Source of the DNA: Pseudoips prasinana
Lineage: Eukaryota > Arthropoda > Insecta > Lepidoptera > Nolidae
Direction: 5' to 3'
Length of the DNA: 64,000 nucleotides
NCBI GenBank assembly: GCA_951640165.1
Contig: OX621240.1
Location: forward strand, 36,088,713-36,152,712
The notes under the pieces were generated by a model. That model worked only from the letters and a program-made list of their open reading frames with translations. It did not search any database and had not been told where the DNA came from. The position numbers and the translations under genes were made by a program. This document shows positions 11,063 to 21,162 of this stretch, piece after piece. Numbering within the stretch: the first letter of the stretch is position 1; every line of letters begins with the position of its first letter.

Positions 11063-11414
11063 TTAAATTTAATTTCGTTCAAGGTAGTGTTCCTAATAGA
11101 TATTTTTGCAACTTTATTTTAAATTTAGATTTATTCATTTCTTATCTGACGTCTTTAGGTAAACTAATGAGTACGTACGGAACACGTTTTTTTAAAGTTC
11201 TATCTCCATAAATATTTGTAACTCTCTGAACAATGTATTTTCTTGATTTCTATCAGACTAGTGGTCCCTTGTATTATATTTGTTACTTACTTTCCTAAGC
11301 GACGAATTATGCTCCTGTTTGCCATGGTTGTTTCTTGCAAGAAGGTATTTATGTTTTAGTTTTACGAGTAATATGTTACAAATTTTGAATAGCTGGTAGT
11401 AGTTTTATTTACAT

Positions 11415-12065
11415 TTATTTTTTTGTTTTTTTATCTACCAGTAGTTTTAGGAATCTGATTTCTATATTTTCCAGTTTATCGATGTATGATTTAAATGTGA
11501 GCCCATAGCAATCAAGTGCATAATCCGTTATAGGTTCTACTAGATATTTATACAGCAGTTTTAATTCACATCTAGGTACCCGATAGCTTAAGTGATAGAA
11601 TTTACCGAGTATCACCCTTAGTTTACTGCATATAAGAGCTATTATATGTTCTGACCAAGTGAAATGTTCTTCACCTAACATACGTAAGTAAGTTATACAA
11701 TTTACTCTTTGTATCGGTTTGCAACTACAGTCGACGAGGTTATCGTGAATAAATTTAAATGAATGAGTGGATAATGGGCAAAGAGTTTCTTTTAATAGTA
11801 AGTTTAGAGAAAGTGTAATTAATATTGTTGGATCGCTCCCGCCTTCGTCGAGCGCAATGGGAACGCACTCCGCCGAACGCATACCGTGTGTATGCGCCGT
11901 CTCGCTAACTCGAGCTGTCCATGTCGAGCGCGTATAAACTAGTACACCCGGTTCGTTCAGGGCGTGTATATAAAATCTTTTGATTTGATTAGCATTTATC
12001 ATTGAATAATTCATGTTATGCTCAGTTAATACTGTTACATCAATTTCTTTCAAATTGTTATCCAA
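11415..12065 (-). pseudogene. LINE ORF2 remnant: endonuclease start joined to RT tail
   Basis: 216 codons without a stop. Residues 1 to about 70 look like the beginning of an APE-type endonuclease ('DVTVLTEHNM', then 'GVLVYTRSTW' and 'SAECVPIAL'). Residues from about 105 resemble the C-terminal thumb/connection part of a non-LTR RT ('ITYLRMLGEEHFTWSEHI', 'YKYLVEPITDYALDCYG'). The catalytic endonuclease core and every RT motif (A, B, C) are absent, so a large internal deletion joined the two ends in frame. It cannot be an active RT. Family assignment is by motif memory. Confidence 0.6.
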
Positions 12066-12779
12066 AATTAATTAAAGTTCTTTTTTAAAGATCCTATATT
12101 CACGTATAATATACAAAAATCATATTTTCATCACCCTATCTCGGAAAGAGTATTTTTGCTATTCGATATTTGAGTGGAAAAGTCATTTTTATCCTCTAGA
12201 GGTTAAAGTAAATTTGAATTGCGGGTGCACCAAGTTTGTGAATGCAAAATATCATTAATTAAAACCTATTTACTTCTACACCTATGGTGCCGAATTTATC
12301 ATACAACTTTTTTAATTTATTAAAAACTAAGACTCGAAACCTTCTTGGTGTACTTTTTTTTTATTTGTTTGAGCAATATTACTGTTCTATTACACTAAAC
12401 GTTACTTGAAATTTTTCTTAATTATACCTAAGTATTATTTGAAATAATTTAAAGACTGTCATGTAATATAATATAGTAATTTATACCTTAACTGAAATAA
12501 AAATATTTATAATAAGATTTTTCTTCACATTTAGTCATTTTCTCGCTGAAGCGTGTTGCACTCGAGAGCAAAGCTTTTTCACCTTGTACTCTTTTGATTT
12601 CCTCGCAGACGCTCAGGATTCTAATTTATGAATCCTTCGCTTGCTCGGTCATCAAAATTGAGCACGCGGTTAAAAAGCAACTTTGCACTCTTGTATAATA
12701 AATAACTATTAATATTTAGTGAACAAACATCACACCTCGCTCGCTTTAATCGTGTCATCACATACTTATAATATTATCT

Positions 12780-13253
12780 TAAACCTTGAATTGGCGTGTA
12801 TATTGCTCGTAATCGTGCAATTTCTGTTCTAAGGCAACGTTACATTTCTCCATATAGATGCATTTGTTATTTATGTTTTCTACCGTTTTTTAAGTTTGTG
12901 AATTCTTTATTAGATTTGTTGAGCTCAGCCAGAAAATAAGTCGTATTTTTTCGAAAGTAGTTTCATACTCTGTTTTATAGACTTCAGCTGTTTCGTTAAT
13001 CCAGGTGTAGCCCTTACGTTTTTCTGAATATCCTTCAGGAACTTCTCAGAGTCACCTACGTCGTCTTCCTGTTCTTCAATCTTCGACTCATCAACTTCGC
13101 AGTTTTTGCAATATATGCGGTTTTTACCGGATTTCAAGTCAGCAACCACTCCCTTTACACAGCTTCTATGGAAAGTACCCCGACACTGGCCTTGACATAG
13201 AACATGAGATCCCTTCTTGGAAAGTATTTTTTATTACATTTTTGGCACCTCAT
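12780..13253 (-). pseudogene. LINE ORF1 remnant with PHD-like zinc finger and coiled coil
   Basis: From 13253 the minus strand reads a start with CxxC ('MRCQKCNKKY'). After a frame change it reads 'CRGTFHRSCVKG' and 'RIYCKNCEVDE', together a Cys4-His-Cys3-like PHD arrangement. Acidic and helical sequence follows to 12925, and after another frame break 'LEQKLHDYEQYTRQF' (about 12800). This resembles the coiled-coil and EQYxR motif of insect CR1/Jockey ORF1 proteins. Frameshifts and stops show decay. The role in intact relatives is RNA binding and RNP assembly. Confidence 0.5.
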
Positions 13254-13265
13254 TATACAGAATTA

Positions 13266-13640
13266 ACTGCCTCGTTGATCTAGCGGCAGCGTGTTCAACC
13301 GCAGAAAATGAGGTCCTGGGTTCAAATCCTGGGTCGGGCCATAAAGTAATTTCGGGAGTTTTCCGTAATAAGAAATTTCTCAGTATCAGCCCGAAGTCTG
13401 GAAGTTGGCGGTATTATACCCCCGTGCCTTGGAGAGCACGTAAAGCCGTCGGTCCTGTACCTGACATCTTTTCGGACGTGTCGCTAGTCGTCCCATCAGA
13501 TCATGAGAGTGATGGAATAGAAAGTGCCCCTGTGTTTGCGCACACACTTGTGCACTATAATATGTCTTGGCAATTGGCTAATCTCCATTGAGAATAGCCG
13601 CCGTGGCCGAAATTCGCCCGGAAGATATATCAACATCATC
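13266..13640 (+). mobile_element. SINE-3 copy
   Basis: The tRNA-like head 'cctcgttgatctagcggcag' and B box 'gggttcaaatcc' are followed by a long conserved body ('cagcccgaagtctgg', 'cggtcctgtacctgac', 'gtgatggaatagaaagtgc') and 'cgccgtggccgaaattcg'. Same family as 26296-26672, 41903-42212, 46612-46985 and 48590-48895. The 124-codon open frame across it is a repeat by-product. Confidence 0.85.
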
Positions 13641-14479
13641 ATACAGATTTATACACTATTTTTGTATGAACTTATTCTATTCTCGTCGCATGTGGAGTTA
13701 GAGGCGCGTGCGCGCGAATATCATAACGCGTGCATTTACAGACACTAAAATTACAACAGATATTAAAATCACAAATAACCATGGAAAAAGCAGCTGAAGT
13801 CTGTGTAATGTTTTTAAAAACAGTGATAATTACCTTAAAAAATGCATATAAAAAAATTCCATTAAGCACCTTTTCGCCAGATCTAGCAACTTACACCGGA
13901 TACCGTAGACGTTGTTTTGTAATATTACCGCCTCCGTCATTTACAAATCCTGTTAACATTTCCTATATATAGGAATGACTGTTAGATTTTTGATAGATGT
14001 GCTACCGCCCAGAGATGAGACATATTTATCTGCTCCACAAAACAAGTTTTCGTATAGAATATCGGGATTAAGGTAACTTGGGGTGAAATACTTAGACTAT
14101 GGATATATGAATAAGTAAAACCCTTTCCGTAATGTCATTGTAATATATATCTAATGAGTATCGACTGTTCCATTTGTTTTTTCCGAATTTATAAGTTATT
14201 AGATCATGTTAATAATATATGTTTTTTATATATTTATTTGGTCAGCCTACAATTCTTGTATAATGTAAAAAATTGTAAACAGGGCAAAAAAAATATTTTA
14301 TAAACTGGTAAAATGTATGTATGGCATAGAAATGAAAAGAACAATTATCAATTAACCAAAATAAAATATATTATAACGTAGGATGGAATACCATAAAAAG
14401 AAAATTAAATTATGATATTTATATATATTTTTAAAGATTACTAGGGAAATTAATTACTGTTTCGCGGGGTACTTTACAA
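13641..14479. other. AT-rich sequence, nothing recognised
   Basis: No protein family or repeat assigned. Confidence 0.4.
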
Positions 14480-14625
14480 ACATATAGTTGACAGACACAA
14501 AGTACATACAGACTTAGCTCAACTGTTTCTGGGTCACACAAATAATGTCCTGCGCGGGAATCGAACCTGGGACACGAAATGGCAAGGCGACTGTCATAAT
14601 CACTACGCCACACAATCAGACAACT
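14480..14625 (-). mobile_element. SINE-4, tRNA-derived
   Basis: The minus strand reads a tRNA-like head with A-box-like 'tggcgtagtgatta' and B box 'ggttcgattcc', followed by 'cgcgcaggacattatttg'. The body differs from SINE-1, -2 and -3. Only one copy was seen in the window. Confidence 0.6.
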
Positions 14626-14776
14626 GAATTAAATTACAATATATAAATTAAAATAATATTAAGTTATTTTAAGACATTATAAAAAAATACTTATTCTCAT
14701 TTATTTTAAGTATGTGAATCATATCAGAGACCGACCCGGTCACGGCACAGAAGGCTCTTAAGAAGTAGTTTTATTA

Positions 14777-14784
14777 ATCTAGAC
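14777..14784. repeat. hAT target-site duplication, left
   Basis: 8-bp 'atctagac' directly before the left TIR; identical to 18117-18124. Confidence 0.9.
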
Positions 14785-14870
14785 CAGTGTTTTTCAACCT
14801 GTGGGTCGCGACCCCCCGGGGGGTCGCGAAGCCTCTTTAGGGGGGTCGCGACGCTTCTATGGGAAAGTTG
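14785..14870 (+). repeat. hAT left terminal and subterminal repeats
   Basis: The TIR is followed by 'gtgggtcgcgacccc' and 'ggggggtcgcga', matching the mirror arrangement at 18045-18116 ('ggggggtcgcgat', 'ggggtcgcgtcacg'). Such repeats are typical transposase-binding regions; binding is inferred. Confidence 0.7.
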
Positions 14871-15004
14871 CAAAACGTTGGGAAAGTTAGTCAAAGGGTG
14901 GCAAATAAATTTGGAGTTGGAGAATTGGACCTGCTGCAAATACATTAAGAGTTAAGCGCGAAGTTCCAAAACTCTGGTTAGTAGTAGTTGACATAGAGTC
15001 AAAG

Positions 15005-15832
15005 TGCTTAGGACCGGACGCCTCCTGCCGGAGACTCTACATGGGGGTCGTGCGGTCGATGGCCCTTTACGGGGCCCCAATATGGGGGGAAAGCCTGACG
15101 GCAAAAAATATCGCGCTGCTGCGTCGGCCACAGCGAGCGATGGCTGTCAGAGCTATTAGGGGATACCGCACGATCTCCTTCGAGGCAGCGAGTCTCCTAG
15201 CCGGATCGCTACCGTGGGAACTCGAAGCGAGAACCCTCGCGCTGCTATACAGGTGGCGTGGGGAGACGCTCGAGCGGGGCTTTCGACCTGCGTTGCGAGA
15301 AATCGAAGCGCGACGGTCGGAGCTCCACCATAACACGGTGGCGGAGTGGAGACAGCGACTTGCGCAACCAAATGCGGGGCACGCCACGATAGTGGCGGTA
15401 AGACCCGTCATGGAGGAATGGCTGGAGAGGAGGCACGGCGCCCTCACTTATCGGCTTACGCAGGTACTCTCGGATCATGGATGCTTCGGGAAGTACCTGC
15501 ATCAGATAGGCCGAGAAGAGACGCCCAGTTGTCACCATTGTGGTAGCCCGGTTGACACGGCGCTTCACACATTGGTGGAATGCCCAGCCTGGGAGACACA
15601 GCGCCGTGTTCTCGGTGCTGCAATGGGTGCGGCTGACATCTCGCTTGCAACGGTGACCGAATTCATGGTTGCAAGCGAGAGTTCTTGGGATATTGTCGCC
15701 ACCTTTTGCGAGGAGGTGATGATCGCAAAAGAGGTGGCGGAGCGAGAACGGGAGACATCATCCTCCCTGCCAAGCCGCGCCAGGAGAACCGGGCGTCGGA
15801 GGGCGCACATCGCTAATCTCCGGCCTCCATGA
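15005..15832 (+). pseudogene. R1-clade ORF2 C-terminal fragment with CCHC finger
   Basis: The open frame enters from the truncation ('ASCRRLYMGVVRSMALYGAP') and ends at TGA 15832. It aligns along its whole length with residues from about 777 to the end of the 38178-41297 protein: 'AIRGYRTISFEAASLL', 'LTYRLTQVLSDHGCFGKYL' and the zinc finger 'CHHCGSPVDTALHTLVEC' (C-x2-C-x8-H-x4-C). The RT palm and endonuclease are absent, so it is a 5'-truncated, non-functional copy. No stops or frameshifts in the remaining part suggest a fairly young insertion. Confidence 0.85.
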
Positions 15833-16125
15833 GGAGTGGCCTGCGGGCGGTGGACCTGGGGCAGTCCTCCGTCCGACCAGAATAGGCCTGAGACGGTGGC
15901 GCGCCGTGTTCCGCGCGCGCCTCTCTTGACGAGGGGGGCAAGGGTGCCCCCAACGGAAGTGGGGCTCACTTAAAAGTGGGCCAGCGCCTGTCCAGACTGC
16001 GGTGAATGCGCGAGCGAATCCCGTGGTCTGGACTATAGGTGGCTGAGGAACACCGTGGGGTTTTAGTCGGTAAACCCAGCACTACCATCTGGCTGGGAGT
16101 CCGACATACCCCGTCGCTTCCCCAG

Positions 16126-16156
16126 CGTGGGGAAATCCATAAAGGATTTCCCCACG
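16126..16156 (+). repeat. Terminal hairpin of R1-clade 3' UTR
   Basis: 'cgtggggaaatcc' (16126-16138) pairs perfectly with 'ggatttccccacg' (16144-16156) around ataaa, immediately before the A tail. A hairpin with different sequence sits in the equivalent place at 41603-41629. Confidence 0.8.
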
Positions 16157-16163
16157 TAAAAAA

Positions 16164-17490
16164 AGTTAGTCGACATCTGTTTCAAAAAAATTGTGGAGAT
16201 TGGCAATATTTTTGTTTTTTTTTAATAGAATTTACCATTTTTAGGGTTCCCTAGCCAAATGGCAATAAACGGAACCCTTATTCATTCGTTCATTCATGTC
16301 TGTCTGTCTGTGTATCTGTATGTCCGTCCGTATGTTACAGGAACTTCTTTTCGGAACTATAAGAACTTACTTGTTAAAACTTGGTAAATAGATGTATTCT
16401 GCGAACTACATTAAGATTTTCACACAAAAATAGAAAAATAAAACAATACATTTTGAGGGTACCACATACTACATACAAAATAATTTTGGAGTATATATCT
16501 ATGGATACTCTTCAAAAATGATATTGAGGTTTCTAATATATATTTTTTAACTGAATAGTTGGCGCGAAAGACACTTCCAAAGTGGTAGATTGTGCCCCTC
16601 CCCCTGTAGCTTCTAAAATAATAAAACAAAAAAATATGATTCAACGATATTGTACCTACCCAGGCTTACAGCTCGTGGCGGCCGTTATCCTAAATACGTA
16701 CAGTATGGCTACGTTTGAACTAACAGAGCCTGTGGTTACCTAAGACCCTGCTGACTACAAACCTAGCCTTCTAACAATCACCTAGTACCCTAGCTTCCCT
16801 AACGCCCTAGCCTACCATACAAACCAGACCGAACGTAGGTTACGTCGGTTTTGACGTACGGGATGTCTGTCACAGGAGACCTACGGTAACAGACGGAAGT
16901 TGGGTAGGAATAGGGGTTCGTGTACGTCGTGCAATGTACACAGGAAAAGGTTTTCCCACTGCCGATCCCACATACTCATAGGATCGATGACGGCTAAAGG
17001 TGTCTTGGCCACAGTGAGAGGAGTTACAGGAGATGAATCAAAATCGACTCCAGCTTGATGACTAGTTTATTACAATAATTAACTTTATTATATACAAATT
17101 TTGTGGTAAATACACATTGATGCCTATTTACATGTGTGTTGTGTGTGTATCGAGCCGATGCAGCGAAAATCTCAGTAGGCCACTTCCCAGTGCTGACGGT
17201 GTGCCGGTGTTGCCGGCGCGTGTAACGAATGTATGTCGCTCTTAATGTTGACGCTGTGATTTTTTGCTGGCGCGTGTAGTAGATGTATGTTCAAGGTTGA
17301 ACAGATATCTATTAAGTAGTTTTTTTAAACGTCTTTACCGTAAACCGCAATTTACCTATCATTCAATTAACTCAAATATAAATAAATAAAAAAACATATT
17401 ATGTTGCTTGCTACGGAATCCTTCATGGGCGAGTCAGATTCGCAGTTTGATGCTTTTTTATTAGTATTTAGAACTTGACTGTAGTCCTGT
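16164..17490. other. hAT interior, mostly unassigned
   Basis: Contains a 'gggttccctagccaaatggc' repeat (about 16243-16330, followed by a TCTG-type tract) common in Lepidoptera. A stretch at 16660-17000 is poorer in A/T but no gene was recognised. It may include later insertions in the hAT element. Confidence 0.4.
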
Positions 17491-17499
17491 GGTAAGGTT

Positions 17500-17850
17500 T
17501 TGGCCGCAAGGGCTTGGCGATCGAGAAGGCTATGCGTCAATAGGCGTTTCGCAGCTGTTTTTCCAGTCTATCAAGAATACCACTGTTTGCAGCAGTTTTG
17601 CTCCATCACTACAAATATCAATACATTTCTTTTCCCAGGAAATATGTGATACAAGCACTGACGTGTGGTATTCATGGCAAGCCCTGTACAAAATAGTATT
17701 TGTTCCATTAAGTCTCATTGGATTCAAAACACATAAAAGCTAGAAAGTGCACACAATCCGCAATATTCGTAGATTCATCAAATTTCAAGGAGACTACTAA
17801 ATTATTTTTTTTGTTCTCTTATTTATTCCCAATCACAGTAAACCTGAATT
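17500..17850 (-). pseudogene. hAT transposase remnant (ZBED5-like)
   Basis: The minus strand reads 'KFDESTNIADC' (about 17810) followed by 'HFLAFMCFESNET'. After stops and frame changes it reads 'ISWEKKCIDICSDGAK' (about 17630-17585). The DEST and W-E-K-C-x4-C-x-DGA blocks are typical of the hAT transposase RNase-H core in ZBED5/SCAND3-like proteins; the DEST aspartate is normally catalytic. Several stops and frameshifts and the missing N-terminal BED finger and C-terminal dimerisation part show it is dead. The surrounding TIRs and 8-bp TSDs support the family. Confidence 0.7.
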
Positions 17851-18044
17851 TGAAATGTCGTAAAAAGCAAGCGAATCACGATCGGGCGTTCCGCCACTGC
17901 ATAGCAAGTGTCGCCCCCGTAACGCTCGTCGGGTCTCTGATACTCATTGCCTCAACTCGCATTTTAATTATGTATTGATCCGAACCCTAATTAAGAAAAG
18001 TACTAAATATGTTGGAAATACATGCAAAAAAGGGGGTTAAAAAC

Positions 18045-18116
18045 GGGTACGGGGGGTCGCGATAATGTTTCTTAATACTAAAGGGGTCGCGTCACGAAAA
18101 AGGTTGAAAAACACTG
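18045..18116 (-). repeat. hAT right terminal and subterminal repeats
   Basis: Mirror of the left end, finishing in the 16-bp TIR complement; TSD 'atctagac' follows at 18117-18124. Confidence 0.8.
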
Positions 18117-18124
18117 ATCTAGAC

Positions 18125-18510
18125 AACTCTGGCCTGAGGGTATCACTATGGGGTAAGAATCAGGACTCAGTGCGTGCTGCAAAGAATAAAGATTTTGATT
18201 TGAAATGAGACTGATCGCTGGTGCAGATTAAGATCAAGGACAAGGGGCCAACACGGTTTGCTCCTGATTTCAATAGTTGATTTTGTATAATAATAATATA
18301 ATAAATAATAATAAAAATGGTTTATTTCATCTCCACAAATTACATTCTTAGGTATTACAGGTATTACAAATACAGTTGACAAAAGGTTTGGCAAATTTGT
18401 AACTTGTGGGAGATCTGGAGTCTAAGCTAAGCCTAGGCCTGTATTTTAGCACTCCAGGCCCCCCCAAAACTTAAGGTGATACATTATAAATATGATGTCA
18501 ACGGGATAAC
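18125..18510. other. Unassigned sequence right of hAT
   Basis: 'aataaagattttgatttgaa' near 18184 looks like a LINE or SINE tail. No gene recognised. Confidence 0.35.
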
Positions 18511-18514
18511 AAAC

Positions 18515-18515
<1 letters not shown>

Positions 18516-18577
<62 letters not shown>

Positions 18578-18600
18578 TGTGTGGGGGTGTGTTTATAAGT
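18516..18600. repeat. (GT)n microsatellite
   Basis: About 35 GT units with a few interruptions. The plus-strand open frame reading Cys-Val repeats is an artefact. Confidence 0.95.
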
Positions 18601-18810
18601 GTTTGCGTATGTATGACAATGTATATATAATACAATTTATTTATTTATTTATTTATTTATTTATTACAGATATCTTATTGCTAACAGATAATTCCAAGCA
18701 CAATAAGTGATACAATCATAATAATTTATATACATAATCTATAGGTACTATACTATACTATAATAAGCTAATTAATTAACCATGTTAAAAAAAAAAAATA
18801 AAGTGAAAAG

Positions 18811-18849
18811 TTTTCTAATATTATGTATCTACTGCATAATATTAGAAAA
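18811..18849 (-). repeat. Hairpin in LINE 3' UTR
   Basis: 'ttttctaatattatg' (18811-18825) pairs perfectly with 'cataatattagaaaa' (18835-18849); 9-base loop. It lies about 20 bases past the ORF2 stop. Confidence 0.75.
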
Positions 18850-18870
18850 AGATAAAATTGTAATAAGAAG

Positions 18871-21078
18871 TTACTGTATACTGCTCTCAATAGTCAATGC
18901 CTCAATGTGACGTCCTGCAACGGTTAGGAATGCATTTTCCGTGCATGAGAATATATCTATTGTTGAGTCATTCTCGATATCATTGATATAGCGAACTGCG
19001 CGGGACAGAGGTGCATTTCGGGCTAGATTTGTTCGAGCGGCCGGCACCGCAAATAGGTTATGTTGACGTCGCGCCTGGACAAAGTATGTCCTGTGTCGCG
19101 GCACACGGAACTGTAATAGTGCCAACAGTAAAGAGTTATATGTGTAACCACGCATTAACCTGAAGAAATACGTGACTAATGCAATGTTACGTCGTACTGC
19201 TAACATACGATAGTCCACCATACCCACGATATAAAGTGTTGGATATAAATACGGATAATAATAATATAATCTTTTGAACAAATAGCGTACAAATGATTTC
19301 TGTATTTTTTCGACTTTTTGTATGTACTGAACTTGATGGGGATTCCATATCACTGAATTAGTCTCGAGTGTGGTACGAACGTACGCGTTATATAAGGTAC
19401 ACAAAGTTTTACGATTACAAAAGCTTCTAGACTGTCTCAGAACAAATCCTAGGCTTTTCCGCGATTTATCACAGAGTTTGCAAATATTATCATGGTAAGT
19501 TAATTGGCTATCAAACCATGTGCCCAAATCTTTTACGGTGTCCGCTCTTTTCACAATCGTATTGTGTAGTGTATAGTTTTTGTGTATTGGGGAACGTGCG
19601 CGACTATAAGACACAATCACACATTTGTTTGAATTGAGACATAAACTATTCTGATAGCTCCACTCAATTACACTGTCGATGTCACTTTGTAATAGGTCGC
19701 AATCGGATGGTGTATCAATTGGCAGTGCCAATTTGACATCATCTGCAAACATTAGACATGTGCTATATTTTATATTAGATGGTAAGTCGTTTATTAATAT
19801 TAAGAAAAGTAATGGGCCCAGACAACTACCTTGCCCAATACCTGAATTAACAGTATATTCTTCAGATTTGCAGTTTTGGTATAGAACATACTGTTTACGA
19901 TTTCTTAGGTAATTTGAAAGAAAGTGAACAAGATTTTTTGAAAAGCCTATATTTGCTAGTTTGTAAAGTAGGACATCATTTTGGATCTGATCAAACGCCT
20001 TTTGGAAATCAAAATAAGCCACGTCGACCTGCCTTTTAGCATCAATTCCGTTCGAAATGAGCGTTGAAATATTAATAAGATTGCTAGTTGTGGAACGCCC
20101 AGGTAAAAACCCATGTTGTTCATCACAAAACCAACCATTTAATTGTTTATATATTAGTGTATATAAAGTGGACTCCATAACCTTACCAAATACTGACAGA
20201 ACTGCCACGGCCCTGTAATTTTGAATTTCAGACTTAGATCCTGCCTTGTGTATGGGTATAACTTTGGTAGTTTTCCATACGAGCGGATAAATTTGTTGTT
20301 GGAGAGATAATTTAAATATGTGCCATAGAGGCTCAACAAAGATTTCATAACAGTCTCGGACAATTATTTGTGGTACACCATCAGGCCCTTGAGTGAATTT
20401 TGCTTTAAGTTTTTTTAGGGCGATGCGTATATCGTTCTTTTGCACACTGTCCACAATAACGTGAATGTCCGGTGCGAGGCTGGGTGGGGGCGACATTGAG
20501 GCGGCGGCCAGCGCTGCGAGCGGATCTAATGTCGGCGCATTCGATAAATAAACACTTTTAAAGAACGATGCGAATGCATCTGCTACTTGCTGTGGATTAG
20601 ACATTCCAAATGTTGAGGGTTCATTCGATTTCCTGTTTTGTTTAATATAGTGCCAAAAACTACCGGGATCTTGCAATATATTATTTTCAATATTTTTATA
20701 GTGAGTTGTGAAAGCTGTCGCGAGTAACGATTTAAATTTTTTGCGAAAGTAGGTAAAGAACGCGTAATATAGTTGGTTGTTTGTTTTTTTATAGAGTGTG
20801 TGATAATAAGATTTTAAATGTAAACATTTTATAGTTTGTGAGTTATACCAATCTGGATAATGACCACGTATGTTTCGTTTTATATTGTTTGGAACTAATT
20901 CGTCAAATAATTTATTTAAGATGTTATAAAGATTAGTTACCGCCTCCTCGGTACCCAATGAGCTCAATACCGGGGACCAGTCGGTATATAACAAACGAGA
21001 ATATACATTATAATAATTTACTTTCTTAAAGTTACGGGTCTTTGAAGTGCATTCGTGCCTGCTAGCATCCCGATCAGA
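18871..21078 (-). CDS. LINE ORF2, reverse transcriptase, N-terminally truncated
   Basis: The open frame runs from 21078; the first ATG is at 20994, giving 707 residues. From that ATG: RT palm from about 195, 'GPDGVP' at 203-208, 'KVIPIHKAGSK' at 244-254, motif A 'DVAYFDFQKAFD' with D329, motif B 'GIGQGSCLGPLLFLILINDL' at 385-404, and motif C 'FADD' at 416-419. A C-terminal thumb/connection region ends in 'ALTIESSIQ'. All three catalytic aspartates are present. The APE-type endonuclease that normally precedes the RT is missing, so the copy cannot retrotranspose alone. The Jockey/CR1 assignment is by motif style. Confidence 0.85.
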   Translation of the reverse strand, partial: SDRDASRHECTSKTRNFKKVNYYNVYSRLLYTDWSPVLSSLGTEEAVTNLYNILNKLFDELVPNNIKRNIRGHYPDWYNSQTIKCLHLKSYYHTLYKKTNNQLYYAFFTYFRKKFKSLLATAFTTHYKNIENNILQDPGSFWHYIKQNRKSNEPSTFGMSNPQQVADAFASFFKSVYLSNAPTLDPLAALAAASMSPPPSLAPDIHVIVDSVQKNDIRIALKKLKAKFTQGPDGVPQIIVRDCYEIFVEPLWHIFKLSLQQQIYPLVWKTTKVIPIHKAGSKSEIQNYRAVAVLSVFGKVMESTLYTLIYKQLNGWFCDEQHGFLPGRSTTSNLINISTLISNGIDAKRQVDVAYFDFQKAFDQIQNDVLLYKLANIGFSKNLVHFLSNYLRNRKQYVLYQNCKSEEYTVNSGIGQGSCLGPLLFLILINDLPSNIKYSTCLMFADDVKLALPIDTPSDCDLLQSDIDSVIEWSYQNSLCLNSNKCVIVSYSRARSPIHKNYTLHNTIVKRADTVKDLGTWFDSQLTYHDNICKLCDKSRKSLGFVLRQSRSFCNRKTLCTLYNAYVRTTLETNSVIWNPHQVQYIQKVEKIQKSFVRYLFKRLYYYYPYLYPTLYIVGMVDYRMLAVRRNIALVTYFFRLMRGYTYNSLLLALLQFRVPRHRTYFVQARRQHNLFAVPAARTNLARNAPLSRAVRYINDIENDSTIDIFSCTENAFLTVAGRHIEALTIESSIQ

Positions 21079-21162
21079 TTATACATATATATATCTGTTT
21101 GAACCTACAATAATGCTATAAATAAATATGTACGGGTATATAATGTATATAATATATATTCG

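Larger units (their letters stand above)
11063..13260 (-). mobile_element. Internally deleted two-ORF LINE (CR1/Jockey-like)
   Basis: The minus strand carries an ORF1 remnant (13253-12780) and then a shortened ORF2 (12065-11415), in the order expected for one element. About 700 bases between them (12066-12779) are AT-rich with no readable domain. 11063-11414 is probably 3' UTR or flanking DNA. No TSD was identified. SINE-3 starts at 13266, directly at the 5' side. Confidence 0.6.
15000..16163 (+). mobile_element. R1-clade LINE, 5'-truncated, nested in hAT
   Basis: The last part of ORF2 (15005-15832), a GC-rich 3' UTR (15833-16147) and a short A7 tail at about 16157-16163. It is a different family from 35651-41695: the ORF2 tail is alignable, but the UTR shares only short blocks such as 'agtccgacatacccc'. 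A possible TSD ('agttgacat' left, 'agtcgacat' right) is imperfect. The copy is GC-rich in an AT-rich host element. Confidence 0.85.
14785..18116 (-). mobile_element. hAT DNA transposon (ZBED5-type), decayed, with nested LINE
   Basis: Perfect 16-bp TIRs ('cagtgtttttcaacct' at 14785 and its complement ending at 18116), flanked by identical 8-bp TSDs as hAT transposition leaves. Subterminal 'gggtcgcgacccc'-type repeats lie at both ends. A transposase remnant on the minus strand (about 17500-17850) gives the orientation. An R1-clade LINE fragment (about 15000-16165) sits inside and raises the span to 3.3 kb. Not autonomous now. Confidence 0.9.
18626..21080 (-). mobile_element. 5'-truncated LINE (Jockey/CR1 group)
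   Basis: Minus-strand element with a (TAAA)n tail at about 18626-18666, a 3' UTR of about 200 bases with a 15-bp hairpin (18811-18849), and ORF2 from 21078 to 18871. The endonuclease and ORF1 are missing, so reverse transcription stopped early on insertion. The reading frame is free of stops. Confidence 0.8.

Noticed and set aside
13217..13591. 124-codon plus-strand frame
   Set aside because: Lies across SINE-3; the same frame is broken in other copies.
15067..15969. Minus-strand frames up to 134 codons
   Set aside because: Antisense shadows of the GC-rich R1-clade ORF2 fragment; no family resemblance.
14990..16175. A precise TSD for the nested R1 fragment
   Set aside because: Candidate words 'agttgacat' and 'agtcgacat' match imperfectly and the 5' border is uncertain.
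18519..18710. Plus-strand frame of alternating Cys and Val
   Set aside because: Pure translation of the (GT)n microsatellite and the TTTA tail.
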